50,018 nucleotides of DNA from Betaproteobacteria bacterium (lineage in GTDB: Bacteria > Pseudomonadota > Gammaproteobacteria > Burkholderiales > SG8-41): contig JAOTVX010000027.1 of NCBI GenBank assembly GCA_029863175.1, positions 1-50,018 of the forward strand. The letters are read 5' to 3'. The translations under genes were made by a program, and so were the position numbers. Of the stretch, positions 32,686 through 40,849 are shown one piece after another (the stretch's first letter is position 1; every line of letters begins with the position of its first letter). A model generated the notes under the pieces. It was not told the origin of the DNA. It searched no databases and was given only the letters and a program-made list of their open reading frames with translations.

Positions 32686-32916
32686 ATGGAGGGCAACAAC
32701 CGGGCGCGGGTAGTGATGCTGGCGGGCGCGTTCCGCATCAAGGGCGAGATCGAGCTTGTGCCCGGCGCACGTATCACCGACTACATGATCGAGTCGAAGC
32801 CGTTCATTGCGGTGACGAATGCCGAAGTCTGGGACCTCGAGGGGCGCAGGATCATGGTCGTCCCGTTCGTCAACATCAATCGCGACCACGTGGTCGTCGT
32901 GGCACCGGATGCCTGA
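32686..32916 (+). CDS. Small conserved hypothetical protein
   Basis: A 76-aa beta-rich protein (NRARVVMLAGAFRIKGEIELVPGARITDYMIESKPFIAVTNAEVWDLEGRRI ... VNINRDHVVVVAPD in outline). The pattern suggests a small barrel, with repeating short strands and turns. I do not recognise the family. ATG 32686 has GGAG seven bases upstream; a GTG directly precedes it. It closes a plus-strand series of four genes (ThDP enzyme, cyclodeaminase-like, dehydrogenase, this), with GTGACCG heptamers right after its stop. Confidence 0.7.
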   Translation: MEGNNRARVVMLAGAFRIKGEIELVPGARITDYMIESKPFIAVTNAEVWDLEGRRIMVVPFVNINRDHVVVVAPDA

Positions 32917-32920
32917 AACG

Positions 32921-33137
32921 CCGTGACCGGTGACCGGTGTTGAAAAGAATTTGCCACAGAGAACACAGAGACGAGCAAGTAGCGCTGCACTACCGTCCTT
33001 CCTTCTGAACTCACGGCACCAAAAAAGATTCTTGACACCTTTTCCGCTATACTGGCGAGCTTGGCGGTTCGATTCTCGCTTTTGCTTCTCTCCGCGTCTC
33101 CGTGATTCGATGGATCCGCGTTTATCTGCGGTTAATT
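32921..33137. repeat. Spacer built of several repeat families
   Basis: GTGACCG heptamers (32921-32939), nonamers CACAGAGAA CACAGAGAC (32955-32972), a half palindrome (33034-33045), CTGGCGAG CTTGGCGGT (33054-33070), CTCCGCGTCTCCGTG (33089-33103) and a decamer copy (33112-33137). The last overlaps the 3' end of the minus-strand gene at 33132. No gene is seen here. Confidence 0.65.
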
Positions 33138-34298
33138 AACCAGCTCACGCATGACCGCATAGAGTGCATTCTGCGCTTCAAACCCGATGCCCGGGCGCTC
33201 GGGCAGCTTGAGGTAGCCGTTCTCCACACTCGCATCATCGGCAAAGCCCGCGAAGACGCCGAACACGCCCGGATAAGCCTCGCATCCGCCGAGTCCGAAT
33301 CCGCCCACGATGTGCAGCGTCATCTGGTTACCACCGTGGGGAAAGAATGACGTTCGCTCCCAGCCGTGACGCTTCACCGCGTCGAGCGTGCGCGAGAACT
33401 GCACGATGCCGTAGGACTGCGGCACGTCCGTCTGGATGATGTCGCGGTCGGGGCGCAGCCCTCCGAACTGCACCAGGTTCTCGACGTCCTCAGTCGAGAA
33501 CAGGTTCTCCCCGGTACCAATGGGCGCATCGTACGCCGCCGCCACATCGGCGAGCAGCGCGTAATCGAGTGGCCCGGTCGGTTCCTCGAACCACCGCAGC
33601 CTGAACGGCGCCAGTGCCTTCGCGTAGGCAAGCGCGCGAGCACGGTCGAACGCCGCATTGGCGTCCACTGCCAGCCGGTCACCCGCGCCTACCACCTCGA
33701 GCGCCGCCTCCACGCGCTTCACGTCCTCGGGGATCGTTGCGCCCCCGACCTTGATCTTCATCGTGTTGTAGCCCTGGTCGAGCCTGGCGCGGATCTCGTC
33801 CTGAAGCTCACGGATGCCTTTGCCCGGCGCATACCACCCGCCACCGACGTAGCACGGCACCATAACCTGCGACCGGCCGCCGCTGTATTTGTCGGCGAGA
33901 ACTCGGTGGAGCGGCTTTCCTGCGATCTTGGCAACGGCGTCCCAGACCGCGACCTCGATGGTGCCGATCGCGACCGAGCGCTCCGTGTGGCCCCCCGGCT
34001 TCTCCCGCTGCATCATGCACGCGAGGATTTTCCCGGGCTCGAGGTTGTCCCCCGCATCATCGACCAGGGACTCGGCCTCTGCCTTGAGCACACGGGGAAT
34101 CAGGCGATCACGCATCTGCGCACCACAGGCGTAACGGCCCGTCGAGTTAAAGGCGAAGCCAGCCACCGGCCGGCCTTCGCGGACCACGTCGGTGATGACG
34201 GCCACCACCGAAGTTGTCATCTCGCTGAAGTCGAACACGGCGTTGCGCAGGTCCGTCTTCAGCGCGACAGCTGTTTCCCGGATATCCGTGATACGCAT
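33132..34298 (-). CDS. Enolase-superfamily dehydratase, D-tartrate dehydratase-like
   Basis: A 388-aa acid-sugar dehydratase resembling D-tartrate dehydratase of Bradyrhizobium (TarD), which converts D-tartrate to oxaloacetate. The likeness includes FSEMTTSVVAVITDVVREGRPV, NSTGRYACG, EKPGGHTERSVAIGTIEVAVWDAVAKIAGKPL and RPGIGFE near the end. Catalytic features: K181/K183 in MKIKVGG; metal ligands D212 (VDAN), E238 (WFEEP) and E264 (GTGEN); D291; and base H321 in FFPHGG. These positions are one off from those I recall for TarD. ATG (complement of 34296-34298) is normal. A PEP-mutase-fold lyase gene lies 128 bases upstream on the same strand. The substrate is a good guess, not proven. Confidence 0.87.
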   Translation of the reverse strand: MRITDIRETAVALKTDLRNAVFDFSEMTTSVVAVITDVVREGRPVAGFAFNSTGRYACGAQMRDRLIPRVLKAEAESLVDDAGDNLEPGKILACMMQREKPGGHTERSVAIGTIEVAVWDAVAKIAGKPLHRVLADKYSGGRSQVMVPCYVGGGWYAPGKGIRELQDEIRARLDQGYNTMKIKVGGATIPEDVKRVEAALEVVGAGDRLAVDANAAFDRARALAYAKALAPFRLRWFEEPTGPLDYALLADVAAAYDAPIGTGENLFSTEDVENLVQFGGLRPDRDIIQTDVPQSYGIVQFSRTLDAVKRHGWERTSFFPHGGNQMTLHIVGGFGLGGCEAYPGVFGVFAGFADDASVENGYLKLPERPGIGFEAQNALYAVMRELVN

Positions 34299-34410
34299 TA
34301 AGCGCTCACCACAAAGGACGGAAGTCTCTCACACCGGGGACCTGGATCGCACAGAGAAACATGCGGGAATCCGGCGTGCGGAGTATTGGAACCCATTCGC
34401 AGCTCCTTCT

Positions 34411-34442
34411 ATTCACGATTTACCACTCACGATTCACGACTC
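34411..34442 (-). repeat. Heptamers (ATTCACG family) at a gene end
   Basis: ATTCACG, ACTCACG, ATTCACG and ACTC units overlap the stop of the next minus-strand gene (34427), whose last codons lie inside the array. Confidence 0.55.
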
Positions 34443-35296
34443 TTGGGCCCGAATTCCTCTTCGATCCCGCGCCAGCGATCGATCCCGACGATCTTCGTGT
34501 ATTCCTCGAACGGCGTGCCCGAGCCCACGAGCTTGAGCTCGCCGCTCTTCAGGTCCGCAAGCGCCATCTGCATCGCCCGGGTCACGCGCAACAGCAGCGT
34601 GATGCCGTAGAGCGCGATCTTGTAGCCCATCTGGCCCAGAACGGACGGCTTCAAAATCGGCGTGATCCCGCCCTCGAGCATGTTCGCGACATGCACCGTG
34701 TCCACCTCCCGCACGGCCCGCGCAATCTCTTCTTCGTCGAGCATCGACTCGATGAAGATCCCGTCCGCGCCCGCACGGACGTAGCGTTCGGTGCGGCGCA
34801 GCGCCTCGTCCATGCCGTGCAGCGCGCGCGCATCGGTGCGCGCCACGATGAAGGTGTCCGGATTGATCCGGTTTGCGGCCATGGCGCGCAGCTTTGCTTC
34901 CATCTCCTCCGTCGGCACGATGCGCTTTCCCGCCATGTGACCGCAGCGCTTCGGCGAGACCTGATCCTCGATGAACATGGCCTGCACCCCCATGCGCTCG
35001 TAGCTATTGAGCAGGTGCACGCAGTTCTTGACATCGCCGTAGCCGTTGTCGGCATCGACCAGCACCGGCAGGTCGCACGCGTTGATCATGTCGCGGAACG
35101 CCGCGGAGAATTCTCCAAGCTGGCACAAGCCGATGTCGGGCAGGCCATAACGCGCGCCGGCCGCCTGGAAACCGCCGATGAAGAAGCCTTTAAAGCCGGC
35201 CTGCTTGATGAGCAGCGCCGACAAGGCATCGTGCGCGCCCGGCAGGACGAGCGGTCTTTCCGTTTGTGCGAGCTGGCGGATGGTAGGCGATTTCAT
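34427..35296 (-). CDS. Isocitrate lyase/PEP mutase superfamily protein
   Basis: A 289-aa enzyme of the isocitrate lyase/phosphoenolpyruvate mutase superfamily (C-C or P-C bond lyases that bind Mg through conserved acids). Seen are RPLVLPGAHDALSALLIKQAGF at the N-terminus, VLVDADNGYGD (metal-binding DxDxGYG, about residue 78-88), EDQVSPKRCGHMAGKRIVPTEEM with the KRCGH signature of (methyl)isocitrate lyases, and VARTDARA. The C-terminal LVGSGTPFEEYTKIVGIDRW is typical of 2,3-dimethylmalate lyase-like members. ATG (complement of 35294-35296) is preferred over the longer reading. It lies upstream of the TarD-like gene and probably shares its transcript. The substrate may be a methylated or hydroxylated malate. 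Confidence 0.87.
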   Translation of the reverse strand: MKSPTIRQLAQTERPLVLPGAHDALSALLIKQAGFKGFFIGGFQAAGARYGLPDIGLCQLGEFSAAFRDMINACDLPVLVDADNGYGDVKNCVHLLNSYERMGVQAMFIEDQVSPKRCGHMAGKRIVPTEEMEAKLRAMAANRINPDTFIVARTDARALHGMDEALRRTERYVRAGADGIFIESMLDEEEIARAVREVDTVHVANMLEGGITPILKPSVLGQMGYKIALYGITLLLRVTRAMQMALADLKSGELKLVGSGTPFEEYTKIVGIDRWRGIEEEFGPKSRES

Positions 35297-35323
35297 GATC
35301 GATTGACCCCAAAGAACAACAAG

Positions 35324-35350
35324 ATTAACCGCCAATAAACGCCGGTGAAA
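35324..35350 (+). repeat. Decamer copy ACCGCCAATAAACGCCGGTG
   Basis: Forward member of the GCAGATAAAC family, a diverged copy in the 208-base spacer before the OtnK fragment. The rest of that spacer shows nothing recognisable. Confidence 0.45.
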
Positions 35351-35501
35351 CTCCGGCTAGCCGGTGGATCGGGTCAGCAGCGCAAACGGCGACGTGGCGC
35401 CAAGGGTTTGTTTTCAGGAAGGCGCGCGCCGAGGCAATGTTGCACGCGCCCTGTACTTTGTCAACGCGCTCCCGATTTCGAGATACCGGGGCGCCGCGGC
35501 G

Positions 35502-35831
35502 TTAGCCGCTCAACTTCGAAAGCGGCGGTTCAATTCCGGCGCCTTCGCGGTTCAGCTTCTCGAACGCCTTTGCAAAGAAATCGTCGGTCCCGAAATTGCC
35601 CGACTTGAGCGCCAGCGCAAGCGGGGGATCGGATAGGCTCGCCGTCCAAGGCACGCCAGGGTCGATTTCTTCCCCGACGCGCAGCCCGCTGATCCCGAGA
35701 GCCGTGACCACCGCAGCGGACGTCTCGCCGCCAGCCACTACTAACCGACGCACACCCAGTTTTGCCAGGCCGTCGGCAATCTTCCCCATGGGATCCAGCT
35801 CGAGCGATGGTATGGGCGCTACAATAACCGG
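35502..35831 (-). pseudogene. 3' fragment of a four-carbon acid sugar kinase (OtnK, DUF1537)
   Basis: About 110 codons corresponding to the C-terminal end of 3-oxo-tetronate kinase family proteins. The diagnostic text is GVRRLVVAGGETSAAVVTALGISGLRVGEEIDPGVPWTASL and PLALALKSGNFGTDDFFAKAFE. The intact family is about 420 aa; everything before residue about 310 is missing. The frame closes upstream with a TGA at about 35832, and the plus-strand racemase gene begins at 35977. There is no start or ribosome-binding site of its own except an internal ATG (35789). It is a remnant of a lost acid-sugar pathway. Confidence 0.8.
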
Positions 35832-35976
35832 TCAAATGCACCGCGAGTGGCTGCACCGCATCGGCCGGCCGCTCGCGCGCGCTCCCACCCCGCGCCCCGT
35901 GCCAGTGTAAGCACCGTGCACGCGGCATACAGTCCATTCGGCAACAGGCCAGGGTATCAGATAGAATGTGCGTCCC

Positions 35977-36693
35977 ATGACCGCCCCGCGCATAGCGTTG
36001 ATCCACGCGACACCGGTTGCGATGCAACCGATCGGGGACGCGTTCGGGCAGCTGTGGCCAACGGCACGAATCACCCATCTGCTCGAGGACTCTTTGTCCG
36101 CCGACGTTGTGGCTGAAGGCCGGTTGACCAGGCACATGATCGAGCGCTTCGTCACGCTTACGCGCTATGCGCAGGGGTGCGGCGCGGATGCCATCCTTTT
36201 TACCTGCTCCGCGTTCGGGGTTGCCATTGAAGCAGCAGCGGCGTCCGTACCGATTCCGGTACTGAAGCCGAACGAGGCGATGCTCGAGGAGGCGCTTGCG
36301 GCCGGCAAACGGATCGGTCTGCTCGCAACCTTCGAGCCCAGCATCCCCTCGCTCAAAACCGAGCTCGAGCAGATCGCGCAAACGAAGAAGATCGCGCTCG
36401 AAATCACCACGCGCGCCGTTCCAGCCGCGCTGACCGCGCTCCACGCCGGGTGTGCCGCCGACCACGACCGGCTCATCGCCGACGCCGCACAGGAGATCGG
36501 GGATTGCGACGCGCTGATCTTAGGTCAGTTCTCGATGGCGAGTGCGGCGAGCGTGATTCCGGCGCGGCCGCGGCGCACGGTGCTGACAAGCCCCAACTCC
36601 GCGGTGACGCGCCTCAAGCAGCTGCTCGCACCCGGCCGCGGATCAGCCGCGGCCGCCGCGATGCGCGAGACTACGTCTCAAAGCAGCAAATAG
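35977..36693 (+). CDS. Asp/Glu racemase-like protein
   Basis: A 238-aa protein of the aspartate/glutamate racemase superfamily. The first catalytic cysteine is present (C77 in ILFTCSAFG) after YAQGCGADA. KPNEAMLEEALAAGKRIGLLATFEPS is typical of the family. The position of the second cysteine (normally LGCT) reads LILGQFSMA, so the second base is lost. This makes true racemisation unlikely and suggests a decarboxylase or isomerase. ATG 35977 is the best start; an in-frame GTG is at 35968. It stands alone between the OtnK fragment and nonamer repeats, and the spacer upstream is short. Confidence 0.83.
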   Translation: MTAPRIALIHATPVAMQPIGDAFGQLWPTARITHLLEDSLSADVVAEGRLTRHMIERFVTLTRYAQGCGADAILFTCSAFGVAIEAAAASVPIPVLKPNEAMLEEALAAGKRIGLLATFEPSIPSLKTELEQIAQTKKIALEITTRAVPAALTALHAGCAADHDRLIADAAQEIGDCDALILGQFSMASAASVIPARPRRTVLTSPNSAVTRLKQLLAPGRGSAAAAAMRETTSQSSK

Positions 36694-36721
36694 CACCGAC
36701 CCGGCCAAGAAAACAACACAG

Positions 36722-36820
36722 CCACGGAACCACGCGGAAACACACGGAAATTGTTAGTCCACTACAGCGCGCTTCCCGGTTCAGGTTTTCGTTTGTGCAA
36801 TTCCGTGTGATTCCGTGGTT
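36722..36820. repeat. Facing nonamers CACGGAACC / TTCCGTG
   Basis: CCACGGAACCACGCGGAAAC continues to CACACGG (36722-36747) and is faced by AATTCCGTGTGATTCCGTGG (36799-36818) 50 bases on. GTCACGG heptamers follow near 36838-36860. No gene lies in 36694-36873. Confidence 0.65.
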
Positions 36821-36873
36821 AAGGATTTTCTGGAGTCATGGGTCACGGGTCACCGGGGTACCGGCGTTCTAGC

Positions 36874-37860
36874 TCAATCCTCGCCGAACAGCCCTTTTGC
36901 CGTTAGCTCGCAGATCCATTCCCGCTCACTCGCAGTAAGGTCCGGAATCGCATCGACCGCACCGATCGGGCTGTCCGGGCCCATATCGAACGGATGGTCC
37001 GTGCCGATCACCACGTGGTCCGCGCCCACCATATTGACGAGATACCGCGCCGCCTGCGGATCGTGGGTAAGCATGTCGAAATAGAAGCGCTTGAAAAATT
37101 CGCGCGGCGAGGTTTTCGATTTCACCTTGGGCTCGGGCCGCACCTTGTGGCCGTGCGCAAAACGGCCGATCTGGTACGGCACGTAGCCGCCGCCGTGCGC
37201 AAGCAGGAACCTCAATTTTTTCAGCTCGTCGAGCGCCCCGCTGAACATGAGGTGCGCCACCATGATGGTCGTATCGAGAGGGAACCCGATGAAATTCTGC
37301 AGGTAATAATCATCCATCGCGCCCTGCGCCGAACAGCGGTACGGATGCGCGAAGATGAAGCACCCCAGCTGCTCAATCGTCTTCAGAACCTTTCGGAATT
37401 TCGGGTCCGAGAGCTGGACGCCCTCGATGGAGGTGCCGAGCTCGACCGCCTTGAACTTGTATTTCTTCACCACGCGCTCGAGCTCGGTGATCGCCGCGTC
37501 CGGGTCCTGCATGGGCAGGTGCGCCATGCCGCGCAGCCGCGTCGGGTACTTCGCCACCATCTGCGCAATGCCGTCATTGGCAAGCCGGGCGGATTCCAGG
37601 CCCGCTTCGGGCTTGAGGCCGTAAAAATAGATTGGGGGGCCCACCGAGATCGCCGCCATGTCCATCCCGACGCGGTCCATCCAGGCAATCTTGGCGTCGA
37701 CGTCGCAGAACTCCGGCAGGAGCGGGGTCATCCGTCCGTGGCTGTCGAAGTAGGACTGACCGTTCCGCTCCTCGAGGCGCGTGCCAAAGCGCTCCGGGTG
37801 GGCCCGGATCGCCTCGACGACGGATGGGGGAATGACGTGGTTGTGCAGATCGATATTCAT
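36874..37860 (-). CDS. ACMSD-like amidohydrolase/decarboxylase
   Basis: A 328-aa metal-dependent enzyme of the amidohydrolase superfamily, closest to 2-amino-3-carboxymuconate-6-semialdehyde decarboxylase and gamma-resorcylate decarboxylase types. Metal ligands are H6 and H8 (DLHNHVIPP), a histidine in FIFAHPYRC (about 170), one in LLAHGGGYVPYQIGR (about 220), and the aspartate in IGTDHPFDMG (about 292). HLPMQDPDAAITELERVVKKYKF is a further family mark. ATG (complement of 37858-37860) is normal. A PrpD-type gene and a cyclase gene lie upstream on the same strand, so a three-gene unit is likely. Confidence 0.9.
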   Translation of the reverse strand: MNIDLHNHVIPPSVVEAIRAHPERFGTRLEERNGQSYFDSHGRMTPLLPEFCDVDAKIAWMDRVGMDMAAISVGPPIYFYGLKPEAGLESARLANDGIAQMVAKYPTRLRGMAHLPMQDPDAAITELERVVKKYKFKAVELGTSIEGVQLSDPKFRKVLKTIEQLGCFIFAHPYRCSAQGAMDDYYLQNFIGFPLDTTIMVAHLMFSGALDELKKLRFLLAHGGGYVPYQIGRFAHGHKVRPEPKVKSKTSPREFFKRFYFDMLTHDPQAARYLVNMVGADHVVIGTDHPFDMGPDSPIGAVDAIPDLTASEREWICELTAKGLFGED

Positions 37861-37981
37861 CGGCTTCCTCTGGAAAGGTGATTCGAAATTCGTGACTCGT
37901 GAATCGAAGGCAAGCTGCAGGCCGGACGCATTCTAGCGCTTTTCCACCGCTCATCAACCACCAGCCACTCGTCACGCAGTA

Positions 37982-39361
37982 TCAGACTTGCAGAAGTGGC
38001 CGAAGCTGCCGCACGTCGCCCACACGCTCGATGCGCCATACGGTGTCGATCAGCTGCTGTGTACGCCGGGCGCCGATCACCGGCAGGAGCAAGTCGCGGC
38101 TTTTCGCCGCCACTTCGTCACGCGACATGGGGTTCGCCGCGGTTCCCCGGACCGCCCGGGTATGGTGCCGTAGCCGCCTGCCGTCGCGCGTGACGAGCTC
38201 CACGATCGCCTGCGTCGTTTTGGCGCGTGAAAGCGTGGCGCTTCCCGCGAGCTCGATGCGCCGCTTCAAACGGACGATCCGAGGGTCACGCACGCGCGCC
38301 TCGTCGTGCGCTGTCTCAAAGGTGATCTCGCCGTCGATCAACATCATGGCGACCAGGTGCTGAATGTTGATGCTCGCCATCTTGCGGCGGTTGACCGTGC
38401 GCGCTCCCTGCTCGTCGATCGTCACCACCAGGCGCTCCACATCCGCCGCCCGGACACCGTGCGCCGCAACGAGATTTGAGACGGCGTCGAGCGGCGCCTG
38501 GATCGGGTAGCCCACGGGCCAGCGCTTGATCGCGGTGTTCATGAGCTCGAACTCGCGGCCCAGGCCTTCGACCAGGCGCTGCGGCTCGGCCGTTGCGCCA
38601 AAGGCGTGAAAGAAACTGCGATCCCCCGAGAAGACGTCTTCCACCGCGGTGAAGCGCATGCCCACCATGATGGCGGCGGTTACCCCGTTGCGAGCCGGCA
38701 TGCCGCCGAAATGAAACGCCTTCTCGATGTGCTCGGTATCGCGTGCCCAGCATGAGAGCCCCGAGGCCTGCTGCGCCGCGTAGGAGAGGAGATAGCGAAC
38801 GCGGTCGGCATCGAGACGGGCAAGCGCGCCGGCGGCGGCGGCCGACCCGAAGATGCCGCCGAAGCTGTGAGTCGAGTGGCCGCGGCTGCGGAAGCGCTCG
38901 AGGCCGAGTGCCTGGGACACACGCGCGCACAGGTCGTAACCGAGCACCATTGCGCGCAGCAGCGCCGTGCCGCCCGCGCGCTCGCGCTCGGCCATGGCGA
39001 GTGCCGCGGGCACGATGCTGCAGCCGGGATGCACCAGCGCAAGATAGTACGTGTCGTCCGTCTCGTCCGAGTGACCATGCATGCCGTTCGCGAGCGCCGC
39101 ATTGACGGCCGAGGTAACGATGCGGCTGCCGATCACGCACGCCTCGCGCGCGCCACCCTGCGCGGCCGCAAAGCTGATGGCGCGGCGACCCGGAAGCAGC
39201 CGTGAACCGGAAATCATCGCAGCTAGCGTATCCAGAAGATGGAGCTTCGCGCGCTCGGCCACCACCCGCGGCAGCGCGCGGCGCGGCGCACCTGCGATGT
39301 ATGAGGCGAGCTTGCGAATGAGCGGCGAGATGTCCCTGCCGCGTCGTGCCGTGACACTCAC
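37982..39361 (-). CDS. MmgE/PrpD family protein
   Basis: A 459-aa protein of the MmgE/PrpD family, whose characterised members are 2-methylcitrate dehydratase and cis-aconitate decarboxylase. LHLLDTLAAMISGS (about residues 46-59), ANGMHGHSDETDDTYYLALVHPGCSIVPAALAMAER (substrate-binding H in VHPG), RGHSTHSFGGIFGSAAAA, AQQASGLSCWARDTEHIEKAFHFGGMPARNGV and NIQHLVAMMLIDGEITFE are all family signatures. The start (complement of 39359-39361) is in a spacer of CCGTCAC heptamers 61 bases from the cyclase gene. It is probably part of the cyclase-PrpD-amidohydrolase unit. The dehydration or decarboxylation substrate is unknown. Confidence 0.9.
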   Translation of the reverse strand: MSVTARRGRDISPLIRKLASYIAGAPRRALPRVVAERAKLHLLDTLAAMISGSRLLPGRRAISFAAAQGGAREACVIGSRIVTSAVNAALANGMHGHSDETDDTYYLALVHPGCSIVPAALAMAERERAGGTALLRAMVLGYDLCARVSQALGLERFRSRGHSTHSFGGIFGSAAAAGALARLDADRVRYLLSYAAQQASGLSCWARDTEHIEKAFHFGGMPARNGVTAAIMVGMRFTAVEDVFSGDRSFFHAFGATAEPQRLVEGLGREFELMNTAIKRWPVGYPIQAPLDAVSNLVAAHGVRAADVERLVVTIDEQGARTVNRRKMASINIQHLVAMMLIDGEITFETAHDEARVRDPRIVRLKRRIELAGSATLSRAKTTQAIVELVTRDGRRLRHHTRAVRGTAANPMSRDEVAAKSRDLLLPVIGARRTQQLIDTVWRIERVGDVRQLRPLLQV

Positions 39362-39373
39362 GGCGTCAACTCG

Positions 39374-39409
39374 CTACCCGTCACGCGTCACCCGTCAGCC
39401 GTCACCCAC
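39374..39409 (-). repeat. Heptamer array (CCGTCAC)
   Basis: CCCGTCA CGCGTCA CCCGTCA GCCGTCA C: four related seven-base units between the PrpD and cyclase genes. On the minus strand the unit is GTGACGG. Confidence 0.7.
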
Positions 39410-39422
39410 CACTTTTCAGGAA

Positions 39423-40427
39423 TTACTTGATGGCAAGCGGGTTGGAAGGCGAGCCCACCGCGCCGGTTATCGGCAGCGCCGGCGCGACGAACATGAATTC
39501 GTAGCGCTGATCCTCGGCGCAATCCTTGGCCAGATCGGCCAGATAGAATATCTCACCGACCGTCAGGCCCATGATGGGAATCGCGATCCAGTGCCAGGGC
39601 TGGTTGGTGTCCTCGGCCTCGTTGGGGCGCACCTCCACGCCCCACGTATCGGTGACGATCGCCGCCACCTGCTTCTCCTGCAGCCAATCGAGCGTCTCGA
39701 ACGCGAGCCCCGGCGCATCGCCGCCCGAGTAGCCGTCCCAGCTCTTCGCCGACAGGCAGCGCTCCACGTGACCGGTGCGCACCAGCAGGTAGTCGCCACG
39801 GCGCACCACCACGCCCTGCTTGTCTGCGGTGTAATCCAGCACGTCATTCGTGACGGCAAAACCGTCGGGGAGCCATTTCTTCCCGAGCGCGCGCGGCACG
39901 TCGAGCAGCACGCCGCGGCCGACCATCTTTTCCTTGGTCTTCTCGATCCCGCCCTTCTGCGCGCCAGCCGAAGTGACATTGCGGCAGTCGTAGCCGTTCC
40001 ACATATGATCGTAGTACATGATGTGGCCCAGTCCGTCCCACTGGGTGCTGCACTGCAGGGGCATGATGATGATGTCGTCGGTGCCGCGGATCTTGCGGTG
40101 ATCGAGCACCCCGGAGTAGGCGTCGGTTCCGGTGCGCGTCATCATGTGAATCGGATTGAACCGGCCCAGCGACGGATACTTGCTCTTGCCGCCCTGCGGG
40201 CCGTGCTGATCGTAGTTGAGCGCCAAAGAGATTACCTTTCCCTTGCGCACGAGCTGCGCCGCCGCGACCACGTCCCCAGGGGCCACGTAATTGAGGGTGC
40301 CGATTTCGTCGGTCTTCCCCCATTTTCCCCAGTTCTTCAACCGCTTCGCTGCGGCATGCACGTCCTTGCGCTTGAGCTTGCGGTGCTTCTTGTCGCGAGT
40401 GTCCTTGAGTTTGAGCTTGGTTGCCAT
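39423..40427 (-). CDS. Cyclase family protein (kynurenine formamidase-like)
   Basis: A 334-aa hydrolase of the cyclase superfamily (kynurenine formamidase and isatin hydrolase relatives). The N-terminus is a lysine-rich stretch of about 30 residues not usual in the family. Then come WGKWGKTDEIGTLNYVAPGDVV and the metal-binding region MPLQCSTQWDGLGHI, which replaces the common HxGTHxDxPxH motif with STQWDGLGH, as in a large subgroup with weak metal-site conservation. VRTGHVER and TDTWGVEVRPNE follow. ATG (complement of 40425-40427) is normal. It is the first gene of a minus-strand set with the PrpD and ACMSD-like genes. Confidence 0.88.
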   Translation of the reverse strand: MATKLKLKDTRDKKHRKLKRKDVHAAAKRLKNWGKWGKTDEIGTLNYVAPGDVVAAAQLVRKGKVISLALNYDQHGPQGGKSKYPSLGRFNPIHMMTRTGTDAYSGVLDHRKIRGTDDIIIMPLQCSTQWDGLGHIMYYDHMWNGYDCRNVTSAGAQKGGIEKTKEKMVGRGVLLDVPRALGKKWLPDGFAVTNDVLDYTADKQGVVVRRGDYLLVRTGHVERCLSAKSWDGYSGGDAPGLAFETLDWLQEKQVAAIVTDTWGVEVRPNEAEDTNQPWHWIAIPIMGLTVGEIFYLADLAKDCAEDQRYEFMFVAPALPITGAVGSPSNPLAIK

Positions 40428-40849
40428 GCGGGTAGTCCTTCTTGTGGTCAGGCGGAGGAGCTTGGCAGTCTAGCTAGCCGTATCGTCGGGGTCAACGACG
40501 CCGGCGGCGGGCGACGCGACGCGCGTTTTACATTGTGGACACTTGCGCAATAGCTGGTAGGTCGAGCGCGGCGCCGATGCGCCGCAGCCAACGTAGGCAG
40601 GAAGACTACGCGCGCAATCGACGAGGTCGATGCCCTCCGGCACCGCGGATACAACCGGCGCCGGGCCCGGTGTACAGCGGCTTGTCCCCGGTCTCTACTC
40701 CCTGCGGACAATCAGTGAATGGTGAATGCTGAACGGCAAGATTTGAGCGCGAAATGGTTCTCTCGGTTCACCGTTCACTCGTCACTGGTCACCGGTAACA
40801 TCCTTGTATCGGCGTTTATCTGCGTTCATGTGCGGCCTAATTCCGCCTT
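40428..40849. other. Spacer of 422 bases with repeats and a possible small frame
   Basis: Contains GTGAATG-type heptamers (40714-40732), TTCACCGTTCACTCGTCACT (40768-40787, within a longer GTCAC-type array at 40764-40798) and a decamer copy (40807-40841). On the minus strand 40470-40643 there is a possible 57-codon frame from GTG with four cysteines (including KCPQCKT), but without a ribosome-binding site. No other gene is seen. Confidence 0.5.
40470..40643 (-). CDS. Possible small Cys-rich protein
   Basis: A 57-aa frame from GTG (complement of 40641-40643): PEGIDLVDCARSLPAYVGC ... LLRKCPQCKTRV ... DPDDTAS. Codon use is GC-rich at third positions like real genes here, and four cysteines suggest a zinc knuckle. 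There is no ribosome-binding site and no known relative. It could be the tail of a lost gene. Confidence 0.2.
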   Translation of the reverse strand: MPEGIDLVDCARSLPAYVGCGASAPRSTYQLLRKCPQCKTRVASPAAGVVDPDDTAS

